A DNA stretch of 51,070 nt from Bacteroidota bacterium. Lineage in GTDB: Bacteria > Bacteroidota > Rhodothermia > Rhodothermales > Bin80. The notes beneath the pieces are model-generated. The model was not told the origin of the DNA. It made no database searches and saw only the letters and a list, made by a program, of their open reading frames with translations. The stretch covers positions 1-51,070 of the forward strand of contig JAPOUL010000104.1 in the NCBI GenBank assembly GCA_026708685.1, in the 5' to 3' direction. The position numbers and the translations under genes are program-made. Below are positions 37,874 to 47,617 of this stretch, piece after piece; the first letter of the stretch is position 1; every line of letters begins with the position of its first letter.

Positions 37874-40084
37874 ATGAAAAATCAAAATTCTACTCTTCGT
37901 CTACTCGCTTGCTTTCTGCTGGCGATGATGCTCCACGAGAGCCCTCTGGCTCAGGAAGCACGAAACCTAACCGTTGGGCCTTTGCAGTACAACACCAATG
38001 AAGCGATGACCGATGATGCATTATCGTGGCCTGTCGGACGCCCTGTTGGTGGGGGGCGATTATCAATGCTTTCTGTCAATACCGTTGTGATTGGTGTGGA
38101 ACGGACCTGGACGGATGCTACTGGGGTTGTTCGTGACATTCAAGTCGCCCAGATTGGACGACATAAATTTTCAGATATAGAACTGGTGACTCCCCCCGTT
38201 GACGGGGCCTTCACACGGACGTTTCGTTCTCAATATCCTTCCAAGATACTGGACGGCACCGACTGGGCCAATGCACAGGCTAAGGGGGATCCAGTCGATC
38301 AAAATCTTCCTGCTGATGGTGTCATTTATACCCACCTCAATACATGGACGGGCATTGATATTGAACGTTGGGTTTACGGTTTTGCAAACGATGACCATGA
38401 TGACTATTTGATCATGGAGTATCGCTTTACCAATGTTTCTGGTCAAGTTCGCAATAATGTCTATTTTGGACTTCAGGCACAGACCCATGGAAGTGCCTAC
38501 TATCCCGCTGATATCTGGGGAAATTACTATGGGGCTACCTATGCCAGTTATGCTGGTGGGGACACCTCTGCAGATTCACTACGGCTCTGGTATTCATGGG
38601 ACGCTGATCAGACCAGTAATACAACCGAAGATACACGGGGGAAGCCGCATCCTCGTTGGGGGCATTTTCAGGAACCCCAGTTTTTTGGTACGGTGGTCCT
38701 GCATGCTGACACTTCTCCGTCCGATGAAACCGATGATCCATCACAGCCACTGAAGGCGGGTTGGTCACAGCGTGAACTGGCCCCAGACCTGAATGTTGCT
38801 GGTCACGAGGATATCTACAATTATCTTTCCAAGGGATGGGATTCAGCCAATCCTGGTGCCTATGGTGTCACAGTTGACAATACGGGCACGATTGTTTCGG
38901 AGGGATCCTACCGTATTCTTGATCCCAGTCTTGGCCCCTCAGGTGACCCAAGTGTGGACATCAACAACACCACACAGTTTGATCCGCTCACGGAGCAGGA
39001 AAAAACATCGTTGTTCAGTTTCGGTCCCTACACACTCAACCCAGGTGATGACATACGTATCGTAACGGCTTATGTGGGCGGAGAGATTCCCTACCGATGG
39101 GCGATTGATGCCGGAGCGGCGTACTCCAATGGGAATCCCCAACAGCTCTCTCCAGTGCCGCTACCGTACCCCGTGCCGAACTACGGGAGCAATTATCTCA
39201 ACCCATTGGGCTCTGATGAACTGGATGCTATCCGTACCTATTTGGGAGGGCAGACGGTTGCCTCCCAAGGCGCAACGCTGGATAGAGAAACCAAAAATGC
39301 TGTGTTGGATCTGGGTAGGCCATTGCTCTTTCTTAATGCTAGCAAAGCGGTTCGTACATGGAAAAATGGCAATGTGAAGTACGGAAAAGGATCCTTTGAT
39401 ATTCCACTTGCTCCCTCAACCCCTTCCCTCACTGGCATGTCAGAGAATGATCAGATTCGTCTCAACTGGGGTAATGAGGCGGTGGAGGATACGCGGAGTG
39501 GGACGGTTGTCAACTATCGGATTTATCGTGAGGCGATTCGCCCCGCAGCTCTTGAAACACCAACCGATACCACATTTGTGCTTCATGAGGAGCTTCCCTC
39601 TAGTGCGAGAGAATATGTCGATAATCGTGTTACAAGGGGAGAAGATTATTATTACTATGTGGTTGCAGTCAACGCAGATGGGGTAGAGGGAAGTCGATTC
39701 TTGAATCGCACGGGCGTGACCAGTGATAAGTTTCTGGAGGCATTGACTCCTACCCGTTCGCCTGATGCGAACTGGCAGAATAATGTGGTGGTGGTCCCCA
39801 ATCCCTACCATGCTCAGGGAGCTTTCAATTACGAGGAGGCTCGTCGCTTGACCTTCCTCAATCTACCGGCATATGCCAATATTCATGTGTATACAGTGAC
39901 GGGGGATCGGGTGCAAACGATTGAACACACCTCGGGCACGGGTGATGCCGATTGGGAGCGTCAGCAAACCTTCAGTACCACCCAAATTGTCAGTGGAATT
40001 TATATCTATGTTGTGGAGGAACTCAGTGAGTCAGGAAGCCCAACAGGAAATCAGGCCATCGGCAAGTTCGTGGTCATCAAATAG
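37874..40084 (+). CDS. Secreted FN3-like protein with T9SS-type C-terminal domain
   Basis: The 736-residue protein starts with a signal peptide (LLACFLLAMMLHESPLAQ). Most of the body is unrecognised, with repeated FGLQAQTHG, YYGATYASY and similar aromatic-rich strands. An FN3-like module lies near residues 515-615 (LNWGNEAVEDTRSG, YYYYVVAVNADGVEG). The last about 90 residues, beginning VVVVPNPYHAQG and ending GKFVVIK, fit the type A sorting domain that directs proteins through the type IX secretion system. ATG 37874 (MKNQN) was chosen over ATG 37862, which adds only MYAD. It lies between a TonB receptor and a PorV/PorQ gene, in keeping with cell-surface export. Enzymatic activity, if any, is not apparent. 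Confidence 0.78.
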   Translation: MKNQNSTLRLLACFLLAMMLHESPLAQEARNLTVGPLQYNTNEAMTDDALSWPVGRPVGGGRLSMLSVNTVVIGVERTWTDATGVVRDIQVAQIGRHKFSDIELVTPPVDGAFTRTFRSQYPSKILDGTDWANAQAKGDPVDQNLPADGVIYTHLNTWTGIDIERWVYGFANDDHDDYLIMEYRFTNVSGQVRNNVYFGLQAQTHGSAYYPADIWGNYYGATYASYAGGDTSADSLRLWYSWDADQTSNTTEDTRGKPHPRWGHFQEPQFFGTVVLHADTSPSDETDDPSQPLKAGWSQRELAPDLNVAGHEDIYNYLSKGWDSANPGAYGVTVDNTGTIVSEGSYRILDPSLGPSGDPSVDINNTTQFDPLTEQEKTSLFSFGPYTLNPGDDIRIVTAYVGGEIPYRWAIDAGAAYSNGNPQQLSPVPLPYPVPNYGSNYLNPLGSDELDAIRTYLGGQTVASQGATLDRETKNAVLDLGRPLLFLNASKAVRTWKNGNVKYGKGSFDIPLAPSTPSLTGMSENDQIRLNWGNEAVEDTRSGTVVNYRIYREAIRPAALETPTDTTFVLHEELPSSAREYVDNRVTRGEDYYYYVVAVNADGVEGSRFLNRTGVTSDKFLEALTPTRSPDANWQNNVVVVPNPYHAQGAFNYEEARRLTFLNLPAYANIHVYTVTGDRVQTIEHTSGTGDADWERQQTFSTTQIVSGIYIYVVEELSESGSPTGNQAIGKFVVIK

Positions 40085-40095
40085 GAAATTGTCTC

Positions 40096-41145
40096 ATGAG
40101 AAATATCAAAACTATCGTACTTGGCACCATACTCATTGCTTTGATTGGTGCTCATCCAGCGATGTCACAGGCTGTGAAATATGCTCAGGCTGGATTAAGT
40201 TATTTGCAGATCGCTCCTTCTGCGGATGTTGCTGCGCTTGGCGGCACCTATGTGTCAACCACGGGGAAAGCTACATCTGTCTTTTCGAATCCTGCTGGGT
40301 TGGGTCTCTTGCGTGGAGCCGATGTCAGTGCTGGCTATGTTGCATGGATTGCAGATATTGCTCTGTATAGCATGGCTGGCGCATATCACATTGAAAATGT
40401 TGGCGTTTTCGGGGTGAATTTGGTGAGTATGGATTATGGTTCATTGCGGGGAACCCGTCCTTGGCAATCGGGGGATGACCCCTCTTTACGAGATCAGGGA
40501 TACATTGACCTTGGAGATTTTACGGTCAATGATTTTGCGTTTGGCATTTCGTATGCACGCTCGATTACGTCGCAATTTTATGTCGGCGGCAATGTCCGTT
40601 ATGCCCGTCAGGATTTGAGTCCCAACATCAATGTTGCCATTATTGATGCGATTACGGGCGGTATTGTTGACAATAGTGAGAATGTGGTGACCAATGTCGT
40701 TTTTGACTTTGGTACGCTCTACTATCCGGGATTTCATGATTTACGGTTTGGGGCATCGTTGCGCAACTTCTCCAATCAGAGTGATTATTTTGATCAGCGG
40801 TTTGAATTGCCTCTTACTCTGGACTTTGGGCTAGCGATGGATGTCTTTCAGTTAATGAACGAGGCTTCTGGCCCCAGCAACAGCAAGCTGACCGTTGCCA
40901 TGGATTGGGTCCATCCGCGTGACTACTCGGAGCGTTTGCACCTGGGAGTAGAATATGGATTCATGGATTTATTTTTTCTACGGGGTGGATACAAGTTCAA
41001 TTACGATGAGGAGAGTTTCACGGGTGGACTGGGAGTTCATCTTGAAACAGGAGGATATGGTCTCCGTGCCGACTATGCTTACTCTGCGTTTGGTGACTTT
41101 TTTGGCTCTGCCAATCGACTGTCTGTGTCACTGCTCATGAAATAG
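40096..41145 (+). CDS. PorV/PorQ-family outer-membrane protein
   Basis: The 349-residue protein has a signal peptide (IVLGTILIALIGAHPAMSQA) and a FadL-like 14-strand barrel pattern. The N-terminal segment (FLQIAPSADVAALGGT-like, here YLQIAPSADVAALGGTY; then FSNPAGLG) is diagnostic of the PorV/PorQ family, which shuttles T9SS cargo to the attachment complex. It starts 11 bp after the T9SS-type protein gene, so the two are surely co-transcribed and are likely partners (inference). Core T9SS genes are not in the window. Confidence 0.85.
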   Translation: MRNIKTIVLGTILIALIGAHPAMSQAVKYAQAGLSYLQIAPSADVAALGGTYVSTTGKATSVFSNPAGLGLLRGADVSAGYVAWIADIALYSMAGAYHIENVGVFGVNLVSMDYGSLRGTRPWQSGDDPSLRDQGYIDLGDFTVNDFAFGISYARSITSQFYVGGNVRYARQDLSPNINVAIIDAITGGIVDNSENVVTNVVFDFGTLYYPGFHDLRFGASLRNFSNQSDYFDQRFELPLTLDFGLAMDVFQLMNEASGPSNSKLTVAMDWVHPRDYSERLHLGVEYGFMDLFFLRGGYKFNYDEESFTGGLGVHLETGGYGLRADYAYSAFGDFFGSANRLSVSLLMK

Positions 41146-41161
41146 CTGGCATGCAGTTCAC

Positions 41162-42073
41162 AAGAGAATTGGACGTAGTATTTTCTTGGTGATCTATGGG
41201 GATCTGGGAAGGCCAGTCATGCTCCTTGCAGGCGGATTTAGGAGTACAGAGGCAGGATTGAATACCTTTGGACTTTCGCGGTTTGATCGATGTGAGATGT
41301 CCATCTTGGGCGGTTTGATAAAGAGTCCGTATATGGGGTGATCCGAGATTGGCTAACGCAGGTAGGTGGTGTGGAAGATGATCCCACTACATGGGTTGAT
41401 TGCATAGAGAGCAGGCGTATGGGTGGCCTCAGCATATCATGTCCTACATTACGCCTGCCGTGGAGTATCTCTACTCCAATCGTCATCTCATGACCGATGA
41501 GGGACTGGAGTTTGTTTTTGCGAAGGGTGCTGACTATCGTCTGAAGTATTTGAGAGTCAAGCACATGATATTGACGAAGAGTTGTACGAAGCACTTGCCA
41601 AAGCAGTCATGGGTGTTCCAATAGATGGCACCACAACTCGGACGGTCATCATAGACGATCTAAAGCAGAGTGGGTCAACTCAGAGGGTGCGGATGAAGTC
41701 TTCAATCAAGCACTTGAGCATGGAATTATTGATCAGCAGAACGGGGTCGTTATGGGATTTCGATTCCCTCTCTGCATAATTGGCATATTGACGAGTACGT
41801 TAGAAGCAAAAGCCAAGACATCCCAAAGACACCCAAGCAACTACATTCCAAGACTCATGAGGTATCGTTGCCTTCCAGAAAAAAGGATCAACAAGGAATG
41901 AAGAGAGTCAAAGGCGATCACGAAGACAACCGCATACATCATACAGGCGGGTTTTCAATGGACGATAACCAGCCATGCAGATGGGATTTCCGAACATCAT
42001 GTTGTTTACAACACTTCGTCACGAAACTGATTTTGGTGCGCCCGAAACATTACAAAATTCATGCTTTGATCTG
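41162..42073 (+). pseudogene. Decayed AAA-type ATPase gene
   Basis: Successive plus-strand segments are coherent only if the frame is switched at least five times. In order they are: RPVMLLAGGF, then TFGLSRFDRCEMSILGG, FDKESVYGVIRDWLTQVGG, EQAYGWPQHIMSYITPAVEY, DIDEELYEALAKAVMGVPI, WVNSEGADEVFNQALEHG and PSLHNWHIDEYVRS. The GWPQHI element and the helical tail resemble large AAA_16-type ATPases of unknown function. The N-terminal nucleotide-binding part with Walker A is missing upstream. The tail matches the remnant at 133-512. The family call is moderate; the decay itself is clear. Confidence 0.6.
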
Positions 42074-42216
42074 AGAAGTCAGCAATAGTTAACCAATGCA
42101 AAAGACTTCAGGTTTAACGATTTGGATTTTCACTTGGTAGTCGAGTGGAATCAGACAAGCCATCCAAAAACGGAAGAACCAGAAACTGGAAGAAGATGGG
42201 TTTTTTCATAACAAAA

Positions 42217-42244
42217 ATGGAAGTATATTTATATGAACTTCCAT
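42217..42244. promoter_or_regulatory. Inverted repeat upstream of Lrp/AsnC gene
   Basis: ATGGAAGT (42217-42224) and ACTTCCAT (42237-42244) are exact reverse complements around an A/T-rich 12-nt spacer, about 76 bp before the regulator's start codon. Lrp-type proteins often control themselves, so it may be an autoregulatory site; this is inference. Confidence 0.3.
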
Positions 42245-42319
42245 CCATGAAACGTTCTATACTAAGGCGTTTAACAACGTTTGGTAGATTTTCAGTTCCG
42301 TTCTACAATCAACAATCCT

Positions 42320-42817
42320 ATGATTAGCAAGAAAATTGACGAAACCGATGCGAGAATCCTGAACTTATTACAGTCTTCAGGTCGGATGAAACGCATTGAT
42401 ATGGCCGCCCGCGTTGGCTTGAGCATGACCAGTGTAAGTGACCGGATGCGCAAATTGGAAGAAAACGGTTATCTCACTGGTTATCATGCGACCGTGAATT
42501 CCAAGGCACTTGGCTTTGACATTACTGCATTCATTCGCGTATCAGTGGACACATCAACAAACTATGAAGCACTGATAGAACATGTTTGTGGGTGCAGTGA
42601 AGTCCTTGAGGCTCATTCGGTAACCGGAGAAGGCTCTCATATCTTAAAGGTAAGATCGCATGATACGACATCTCTGGAGCGGTTACTTGCCAGTATTCAG
42701 TCCTGGCCAGGTGTGACTGGAACGAGGACAAGTATCGTATTGAGTACATTCAAGGAAACCCGTCAGTTGCCCATATCTCCTGATGAAGGTACAAGTAAGC
42801 GACAAAATCGTCCATGA
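42320..42817 (+). CDS. Lrp/AsnC-family transcriptional regulator
   Basis: The 165-residue protein has the standard layout: an N-terminal helix-turn-helix (IDETDARILNLLQ, then MAARVGLSMTSVSDRMRKLE at about 27-46) and a C-terminal RAM/ACT-like effector-binding domain (GYHATVNSKALGFDITAF, EVLEAHSVTGEGSHILKV). Lrp proteins sense amino acids or related metabolites and act as dimers or octamers. ATG 42320 (MISKK) replaces a longer TTG-initiated frame from 42281. It heads a closely spaced plus-strand series: an ECF-like sigma factor follows after 20 bp. Confidence 0.92.
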   Translation: MISKKIDETDARILNLLQSSGRMKRIDMAARVGLSMTSVSDRMRKLEENGYLTGYHATVNSKALGFDITAFIRVSVDTSTNYEALIEHVCGCSEVLEAHSVTGEGSHILKVRSHDTTSLERLLASIQSWPGVTGTRTSIVLSTFKETRQLPISPDEGTSKRQNRP

Positions 42818-42837
42818 ACGGATGAAGATGTGGTTTG

Positions 42838-43449
42838 ATGCCTGAAGACCAGACGAGGGGTAAAAAGTCTGCATCCAGTCTCAAGGATCAAGATCTGGTT
42901 TCCCGTGCACTCAATGGTGATCAGTCGGGATATTCGCTACTCGTGAAAAAATACCAGAAGGGACTGCATCTGCACATCAAGCGTACCATTGGCGATTTTT
43001 CAGGGATTGAAGATCTGGTTCAGGAGGCATTTATGAAAGCTTTTAAGGCACTGGATTCGTACTCCACCAACTATGCGTTTTCAACATGGCTCTATAAGAT
43101 CGCATCCAATCATGCGATTGATTATAAACGCAAGAAACGACTGGCTACAATATCGCTGGACACCCCAATCTCTACCAAAGATGGGGAAATCCAACACGAA
43201 ATATCCGATGATACATATCGTCCAGATCAATCGATTGAGGGAGGACAGCGTACAACCATCATTCAGGATGTCATAGACCAGCTCCCTCCCAAGTATAACC
43301 GAGTGATTGTGATGCGGCACCAACAGGAAAAAACGTACGAGGAAATTGCTCAGGAACTGGACTTGCCTCTCGGCACTGTGAAGGCTCATATTTTTCGTGC
43401 ACGTCGATTGATGTATTTACATCTGAAAGACAAGCGGGATTCCCTTTAA
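42838..43449 (+). CDS. ECF-type RNA polymerase sigma factor
   Basis: The 203-residue protein has region 2 (LVQEAFMKAFKALDSY, AFSTWLYKIASNHAIDYKRK) and region 4 (LPPKYNRVIVMRHQQ, KTYEEIAQELDLPLGTVKAH, IFRARRLMYLHL) and lacks regions 1 and 3, as in extracytoplasmic-function sigma factors. It should direct RNA polymerase to a specific promoter set. ATG 42838 follows a TTG at 42835 and was preferred. No anti-sigma gene follows, so its control is unclear. It sits between an Lrp regulator (20-bp gap) and purB (19-bp gap). Confidence 0.92.
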   Translation: MPEDQTRGKKSASSLKDQDLVSRALNGDQSGYSLLVKKYQKGLHLHIKRTIGDFSGIEDLVQEAFMKAFKALDSYSTNYAFSTWLYKIASNHAIDYKRKKRLATISLDTPISTKDGEIQHEISDDTYRPDQSIEGGQRTTIIQDVIDQLPPKYNRVIVMRHQQEKTYEEIAQELDLPLGTVKAHIFRARRLMYLHLKDKRDSL

Positions 43450-43468
43450 GACCATGGACTCATAATCA

Positions 43469-44785
43469 ATGATTCAACGATATACACATCCTTCTATGGA
43501 TCAGCTCTGGAGCGAACAGCATCAGTTTGAGGTTTGGCTCCAGGTGGAACTGGCTGCATGTCAGGCATGGTCGCAGATAGGAGTGATTCCCCAGCAGGAT
43601 GTCCAAATCCTTCAAGAGCATGCCTCTTTTGATATCAAGAGGATTCATGAAATTGAGGAATCTACCCGCCATGATGTTGTAGCATTTACGCGGGCTGTGA
43701 GTGAGGGACTTGGCCTAGAAAAAAAATGGATTCATTACGGATTGACCTCATCGGATGTCGTGGATACCGCATGGTCTGTGCGGCTTGCTGAAGCCAATCG
43801 CTTACTGATACAGGCACTGGATCAGCTGTTACAAATCTTAAACGAAAGGGCCATTGAACATCGCTACACTCTGATGATGGGCCGGACGCATGGTGTTCAC
43901 GCAGAGCCAACCACATTTGGATTAAAACTCGGACTCTACTATGCTGAGATGCGACGCAACCTCACTCGCCTCCAGTCAGCGGCTGAAGAGATCAGAACGG
44001 GAAAACTATCAGGGGCAGTGGGTACATTTGCTCACACTCCTCCAGAGGTGGAACGAATCACATGCGAACTGCTGGGGCTTCGCCCCGAACCCATTGCAAC
44101 GCAGGTGATCCAACGGGATCGTCATGCCCATTATGTGAGTGTCCTCGCATTGATTGGTGCAAGTCTCGAAAAGATTGCTGTTGAAATTCGTCATCTGCAG
44201 CGTAGTGAAGTCAGGGAAGCGGAGGAATCGTTCGGGGCAGGGCAAAAGGGGTCCAGTGCAATGCCTCACAAGCGCAATCCAGTAGGGAGCGAAAATATTA
44301 CAGGCTGTGCACGATTATTGCGGGGCTATATGGTATCCGCTATGGAAAATGTGGCTCTTTGGCATGAAAGGGATATTTCCCATTCAAGTGTTGAACGTGT
44401 CATTCTGCCTGATGCTACCACCGTTCTCCATTATGCCTTACTTCGGATGACACGGATCCTGAAACATCTGGTGGTCTATCCTGATCAGATGAAGAAGAAC
44501 CTGAAAGCAACCCACGGACTCTATCATAGCCAGCGACTGATGTTAACATTGATTGACAGGGGTTTGACGCGTGAAGAAGCCTATGATCTTGTCCAGCCGC
44601 TTGCCATGCAAAGCTGGCATCAGGGACATAGTTTTGAGTCACTGGTTTGTGCATCTCATCAAGTAATGGAGCATTTATCGGCTCAGGAGATCGGCCAACT
44701 TTTTAGTGCAGACCATCATATGAAGCGGGTGGATACACTTCTCTCTCGGGCAGGAATCACATTCACTGACCCTGAGGAAATATAG
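43469..44785 (+). CDS. purB: Adenylosuccinate lyase
   Basis: The 438-residue enzyme acts twice in purine synthesis, releasing fumarate from SAICAR and from adenylosuccinate. The fumarase/aspartase-superfamily signature is GSSAMPHKRNPVGSENI. GRTHGVHAEPTTFG carries the catalytic-region His, and the N-terminal STRHDVVAFTRA and LTSSDVVDTA stretches are typical of the short bacterial PurB type. Length is normal. It lies 19 bp after the sigma factor gene and 51 bp before a TonB receptor gene. Confidence 0.95.
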   Translation: MIQRYTHPSMDQLWSEQHQFEVWLQVELAACQAWSQIGVIPQQDVQILQEHASFDIKRIHEIEESTRHDVVAFTRAVSEGLGLEKKWIHYGLTSSDVVDTAWSVRLAEANRLLIQALDQLLQILNERAIEHRYTLMMGRTHGVHAEPTTFGLKLGLYYAEMRRNLTRLQSAAEEIRTGKLSGAVGTFAHTPPEVERITCELLGLRPEPIATQVIQRDRHAHYVSVLALIGASLEKIAVEIRHLQRSEVREAEESFGAGQKGSSAMPHKRNPVGSENITGCARLLRGYMVSAMENVALWHERDISHSSVERVILPDATTVLHYALLRMTRILKHLVVYPDQMKKNLKATHGLYHSQRLMLTLIDRGLTREEAYDLVQPLAMQSWHQGHSFESLVCASHQVMEHLSAQEIGQLFSADHHMKRVDTLLSRAGITFTDPEEI

Positions 44786-44836
44786 GACACACAGTTGAGA
44801 AGACTTGTCTCTGTACCAGTATTGATTTTGGCAGAC

Positions 44837-47617
44837 ATGGTATACAAGATCGCAGGCAGTCGGCTTTCAGCACTATGGTTTGTGTGCGTGTATGGTCTAT
44901 TTGCTGGTTCTGTTCTGGGGCAAGATGCCATTGTACGTGGTCGTGTAACGGATTCCCAAACGGGCGAGCCTTTGGTTGGCGCGAATGTAGTCGTCATCAA
45001 TACGCCCATTGGAAGTTCAACAAATACAGACGGGCAGTTTGTTTTCTCCATTGAGCCGGGCAGTTATCGTCTTCGGGCCAGCTTTATTGGATATTCTTCA
45101 GTGGAACTGCAGGTCACTCTCGCTAGTGGAGATACTCATCAATGGAATCCCCAACTGGTTCAGGGAACGAACCTTGATCCTATCCAAGTGACTGCAGGTC
45201 GCCGTCAGGAAAAAGTACTGGATGCCCCTGCGTCCATAGATGTGATCACTGCACGCGAAATTCAGGGAGATGTGACCCAAACCACGGCCCGATCCTTACG
45301 TAATATCACGGGGTTGGATATCGTGCAGACGGGTGTCGATCGCTATGAAATCGCCCTTCGGGGATTCAATAATGTTTTCTCAAGATCCACCCATGTCTTG
45401 ACGGACTATCGTAAAGCAGGTGCAGCATCCATCGGCGTCAATCTTCATAATGTGATGCCCAATCTCGCCATTGATACCGATCGAATTGAGATCGTTCGGG
45501 GTCCAGGATCTGCACTCTATGGGCCTGGGGTTGATTCGGGAGTGATTCATTATTTTTCGAAGGATGCTTTTGACTCTCCTGGAATGACCCTTTCCATGAG
45601 TGGTGGGCAACGCTCAAGTCTCAATCTGCAGGGTCGTTATGCAGCTGTGCTGGGGAAGAGTGTTGGCTTGAAAGTCGTGGGAAGTTATGCGAGGTCGGAA
45701 GATTTTATCCTGCAGGAATGTGACCCTGAACTTCTTGAGGCGGAGAGGTTCAAAGAATGCCCTGATGAACATGATGCCATTCAGCTATTTGTGGATGGAC
45801 CTCGGGATCCCATGCACCGAAAATTTGTAGGCTATGCGGGTATTGATCTGCGATTAGGAACACAAACCAGACTCTCTTTCAGTGGAGGACTGAGCCATCT
45901 TAATGGGACGGTGCTCAGCAGTCTTGGCACGGTTCAGGCAAGGGATATGATTGCGATCTACGCTCAGATAAGGATGACCAGCGGACCGGTCTTTGTGCAG
46001 GCATATCTCAATACCATTGATTCAAGAGAGTCGTACATTTATGGTGGGGGGATCATCGGGGAGTCATCGGAGGAAGTGACTGTTCAAGGTCAGTATACGA
46101 AGCAGATCGGTTCTTGGGTGGACATCACTGCCGGGATTGATCTAACATTGGAGCATATCGATAAACTTGGGGCTTATTTCCAATCTACAGCTAGGATAAC
46201 GGATCGGATGGAACTGACTCTTGCTTTACGAGGGGACTATAACAATGTGGTCACGAATCTGCATCTGTCTCCTCGGGTTGCTCTTGTGGTGAAGCCGACA
46301 CCATCTTCAAGCCTTCGCACAACCTATAACCGAAGCCTGTCGTCTCCTCTGGCGACTGATTATTTTTTGAATCTGGTCGCAGCCACTCTTGGACAGCTCA
46401 ATGTACGAGCACGCGGAGGTGGTACAGGGTTTACCTTTGACCGTGATCCATCGTATCTAGATTTGGGTGCACCGACTTCACTGGTTGCTTCAAGCCTGCT
46501 TCCGGGAAGAGAAGGAACACCAACTCCGGTAGGAATTGAGACAGGAACGCTGTATCAATTGATTTACGAGGGACTCATTGCCATTGCTGAACCAGACCTA
46601 TTGCGTTTACTTGAAGAAAATAACATTCGTATTCCATCTGCATTGTTATCACGATTGACGGATCAGTTAAGTCCAGAGAACATTCAGGTTCAGGGGTTTA
46701 GTCCAGGAGTCCTTGGGCTTCCCAATCTGAGCACCCTTGAGATTGAGCCACGCTCAGACTTGCATCAACTTCAAGATGTGGGCCCCATCCAGCCTGCCAT
46801 CACTCAGACATGGGAGGTTGGATATAGGGGAATTCTTGATCAAGCAGTTGTGTTTTCGGTGGACGGGTATTATGCACGACGCAAGAACTTTACTGGTCCC
46901 CTTCAGGCTTTGACTCCATTTGTTGTCATCCCTAATTTACAGCGTGATTTGATACGCGATCTGGCAGCAGGTTTAAATCAGAACGATGAAATTGGTCTCC
47001 TGTTACGAAGTTTTGGGCTGACACCAGAATCAGTTGCTGAACTGATTGTAGATCTTGCTGGTGATGATTTGCCCGATGGTGAAACGCCAGTCGCCATTGT
47101 TCAACCCAACGAAAATAACCCCGGAGTAGGGGCGTACCCCGAACTCATGCTGAACTTTCCGAATTTTGGAAACATCCAATACTTTGGTGTGGACCTGTCG
47201 GCATCGGTGATCCTCAGTGATCAACTGAGTTTTTTCGGGAATGCCTCATGGGTGAGTGATGACTATTTTGATCATACTGAACTCAGCGAAGAAACTGAAG
47301 AAATTGAGTTAGCACTCAATGCACCGGGTCTGAAGTTCAAGTTGGGCGGACAGTACCAGCATTCAGGTGGGCTTTCTGTGATGGCTTCGGGTAGATTCAT
47401 TTCGGGATTTCCAGTTCTTGCGGGTCAGTATATTGGTGATGTTCCGCGATATCAGGTCTTTGATCTTGGGCTCGGTTACTCCATCAAACGTTTGGGGATC
47501 CGTGCTGATATTGCTGTCAATAATGTATTGAACAGTCAACATCGAGAGTTTATAGGTGCTCCTCGGCTGGGAAGAGTGATCATGGCAAGATTAACCTATA
47601 CAACCTCTAGTCGTTGA
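44837..47617 (+). CDS. TonB-dependent outer-membrane receptor
   Basis: The 926-residue protein has a signal peptide (LSALWFVCVYGLFAGSVLG). A carboxypeptidase-regulatory-like domain (GRVTDSQTGEPLVGANVVV) follows, then a plug (VLDAPASIDVITAREI, IEIVRGPGSALYGPGVDSG) and a barrel. Long loop-rich insertions occur around residues 540-640 and 690-760, which probably face outward. The C-terminus ends MARLTYTTSSR without the usual terminal aromatic residue. ATG 44837 was chosen because it places the signal peptide correctly; a TTG at 44795 is possible but less likely. The substrate is unknown. It follows purB and may be part of the same transcript. Confidence 0.88.
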   Translation: MVYKIAGSRLSALWFVCVYGLFAGSVLGQDAIVRGRVTDSQTGEPLVGANVVVINTPIGSSTNTDGQFVFSIEPGSYRLRASFIGYSSVELQVTLASGDTHQWNPQLVQGTNLDPIQVTAGRRQEKVLDAPASIDVITAREIQGDVTQTTARSLRNITGLDIVQTGVDRYEIALRGFNNVFSRSTHVLTDYRKAGAASIGVNLHNVMPNLAIDTDRIEIVRGPGSALYGPGVDSGVIHYFSKDAFDSPGMTLSMSGGQRSSLNLQGRYAAVLGKSVGLKVVGSYARSEDFILQECDPELLEAERFKECPDEHDAIQLFVDGPRDPMHRKFVGYAGIDLRLGTQTRLSFSGGLSHLNGTVLSSLGTVQARDMIAIYAQIRMTSGPVFVQAYLNTIDSRESYIYGGGIIGESSEEVTVQGQYTKQIGSWVDITAGIDLTLEHIDKLGAYFQSTARITDRMELTLALRGDYNNVVTNLHLSPRVALVVKPTPSSSLRTTYNRSLSSPLATDYFLNLVAATLGQLNVRARGGGTGFTFDRDPSYLDLGAPTSLVASSLLPGREGTPTPVGIETGTLYQLIYEGLIAIAEPDLLRLLEENNIRIPSALLSRLTDQLSPENIQVQGFSPGVLGLPNLSTLEIEPRSDLHQLQDVGPIQPAITQTWEVGYRGILDQAVVFSVDGYYARRKNFTGPLQALTPFVVIPNLQRDLIRDLAAGLNQNDEIGLLLRSFGLTPESVAELIVDLAGDDLPDGETPVAIVQPNENNPGVGAYPELMLNFPNFGNIQYFGVDLSASVILSDQLSFFGNASWVSDDYFDHTELSEETEEIELALNAPGLKFKLGGQYQHSGGLSVMASGRFISGFPVLAGQYIGDVPRYQVFDLGLGYSIKRLGIRADIAVNNVLNSQHREFIGAPRLGRVIMARLTYTTSSR

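Noticed and set aside
34511-40084. SusC/SusD glycan-uptake pair
   Set aside because: The second protein has no lipoprotein signal or SusD-like helical repeats and instead carries a T9SS-type sorting domain.
41400-42074. Several short plus-strand frames as separate genes
   Set aside because: They are consecutive pieces of one frameshifted gene, with matching protein segments continuing across frames.
42838-43449. The ECF sigma factor as target of the partner-switching module at 16248-19663
   Set aside because: It lies 23 kb away with no sequence evidence connecting them.
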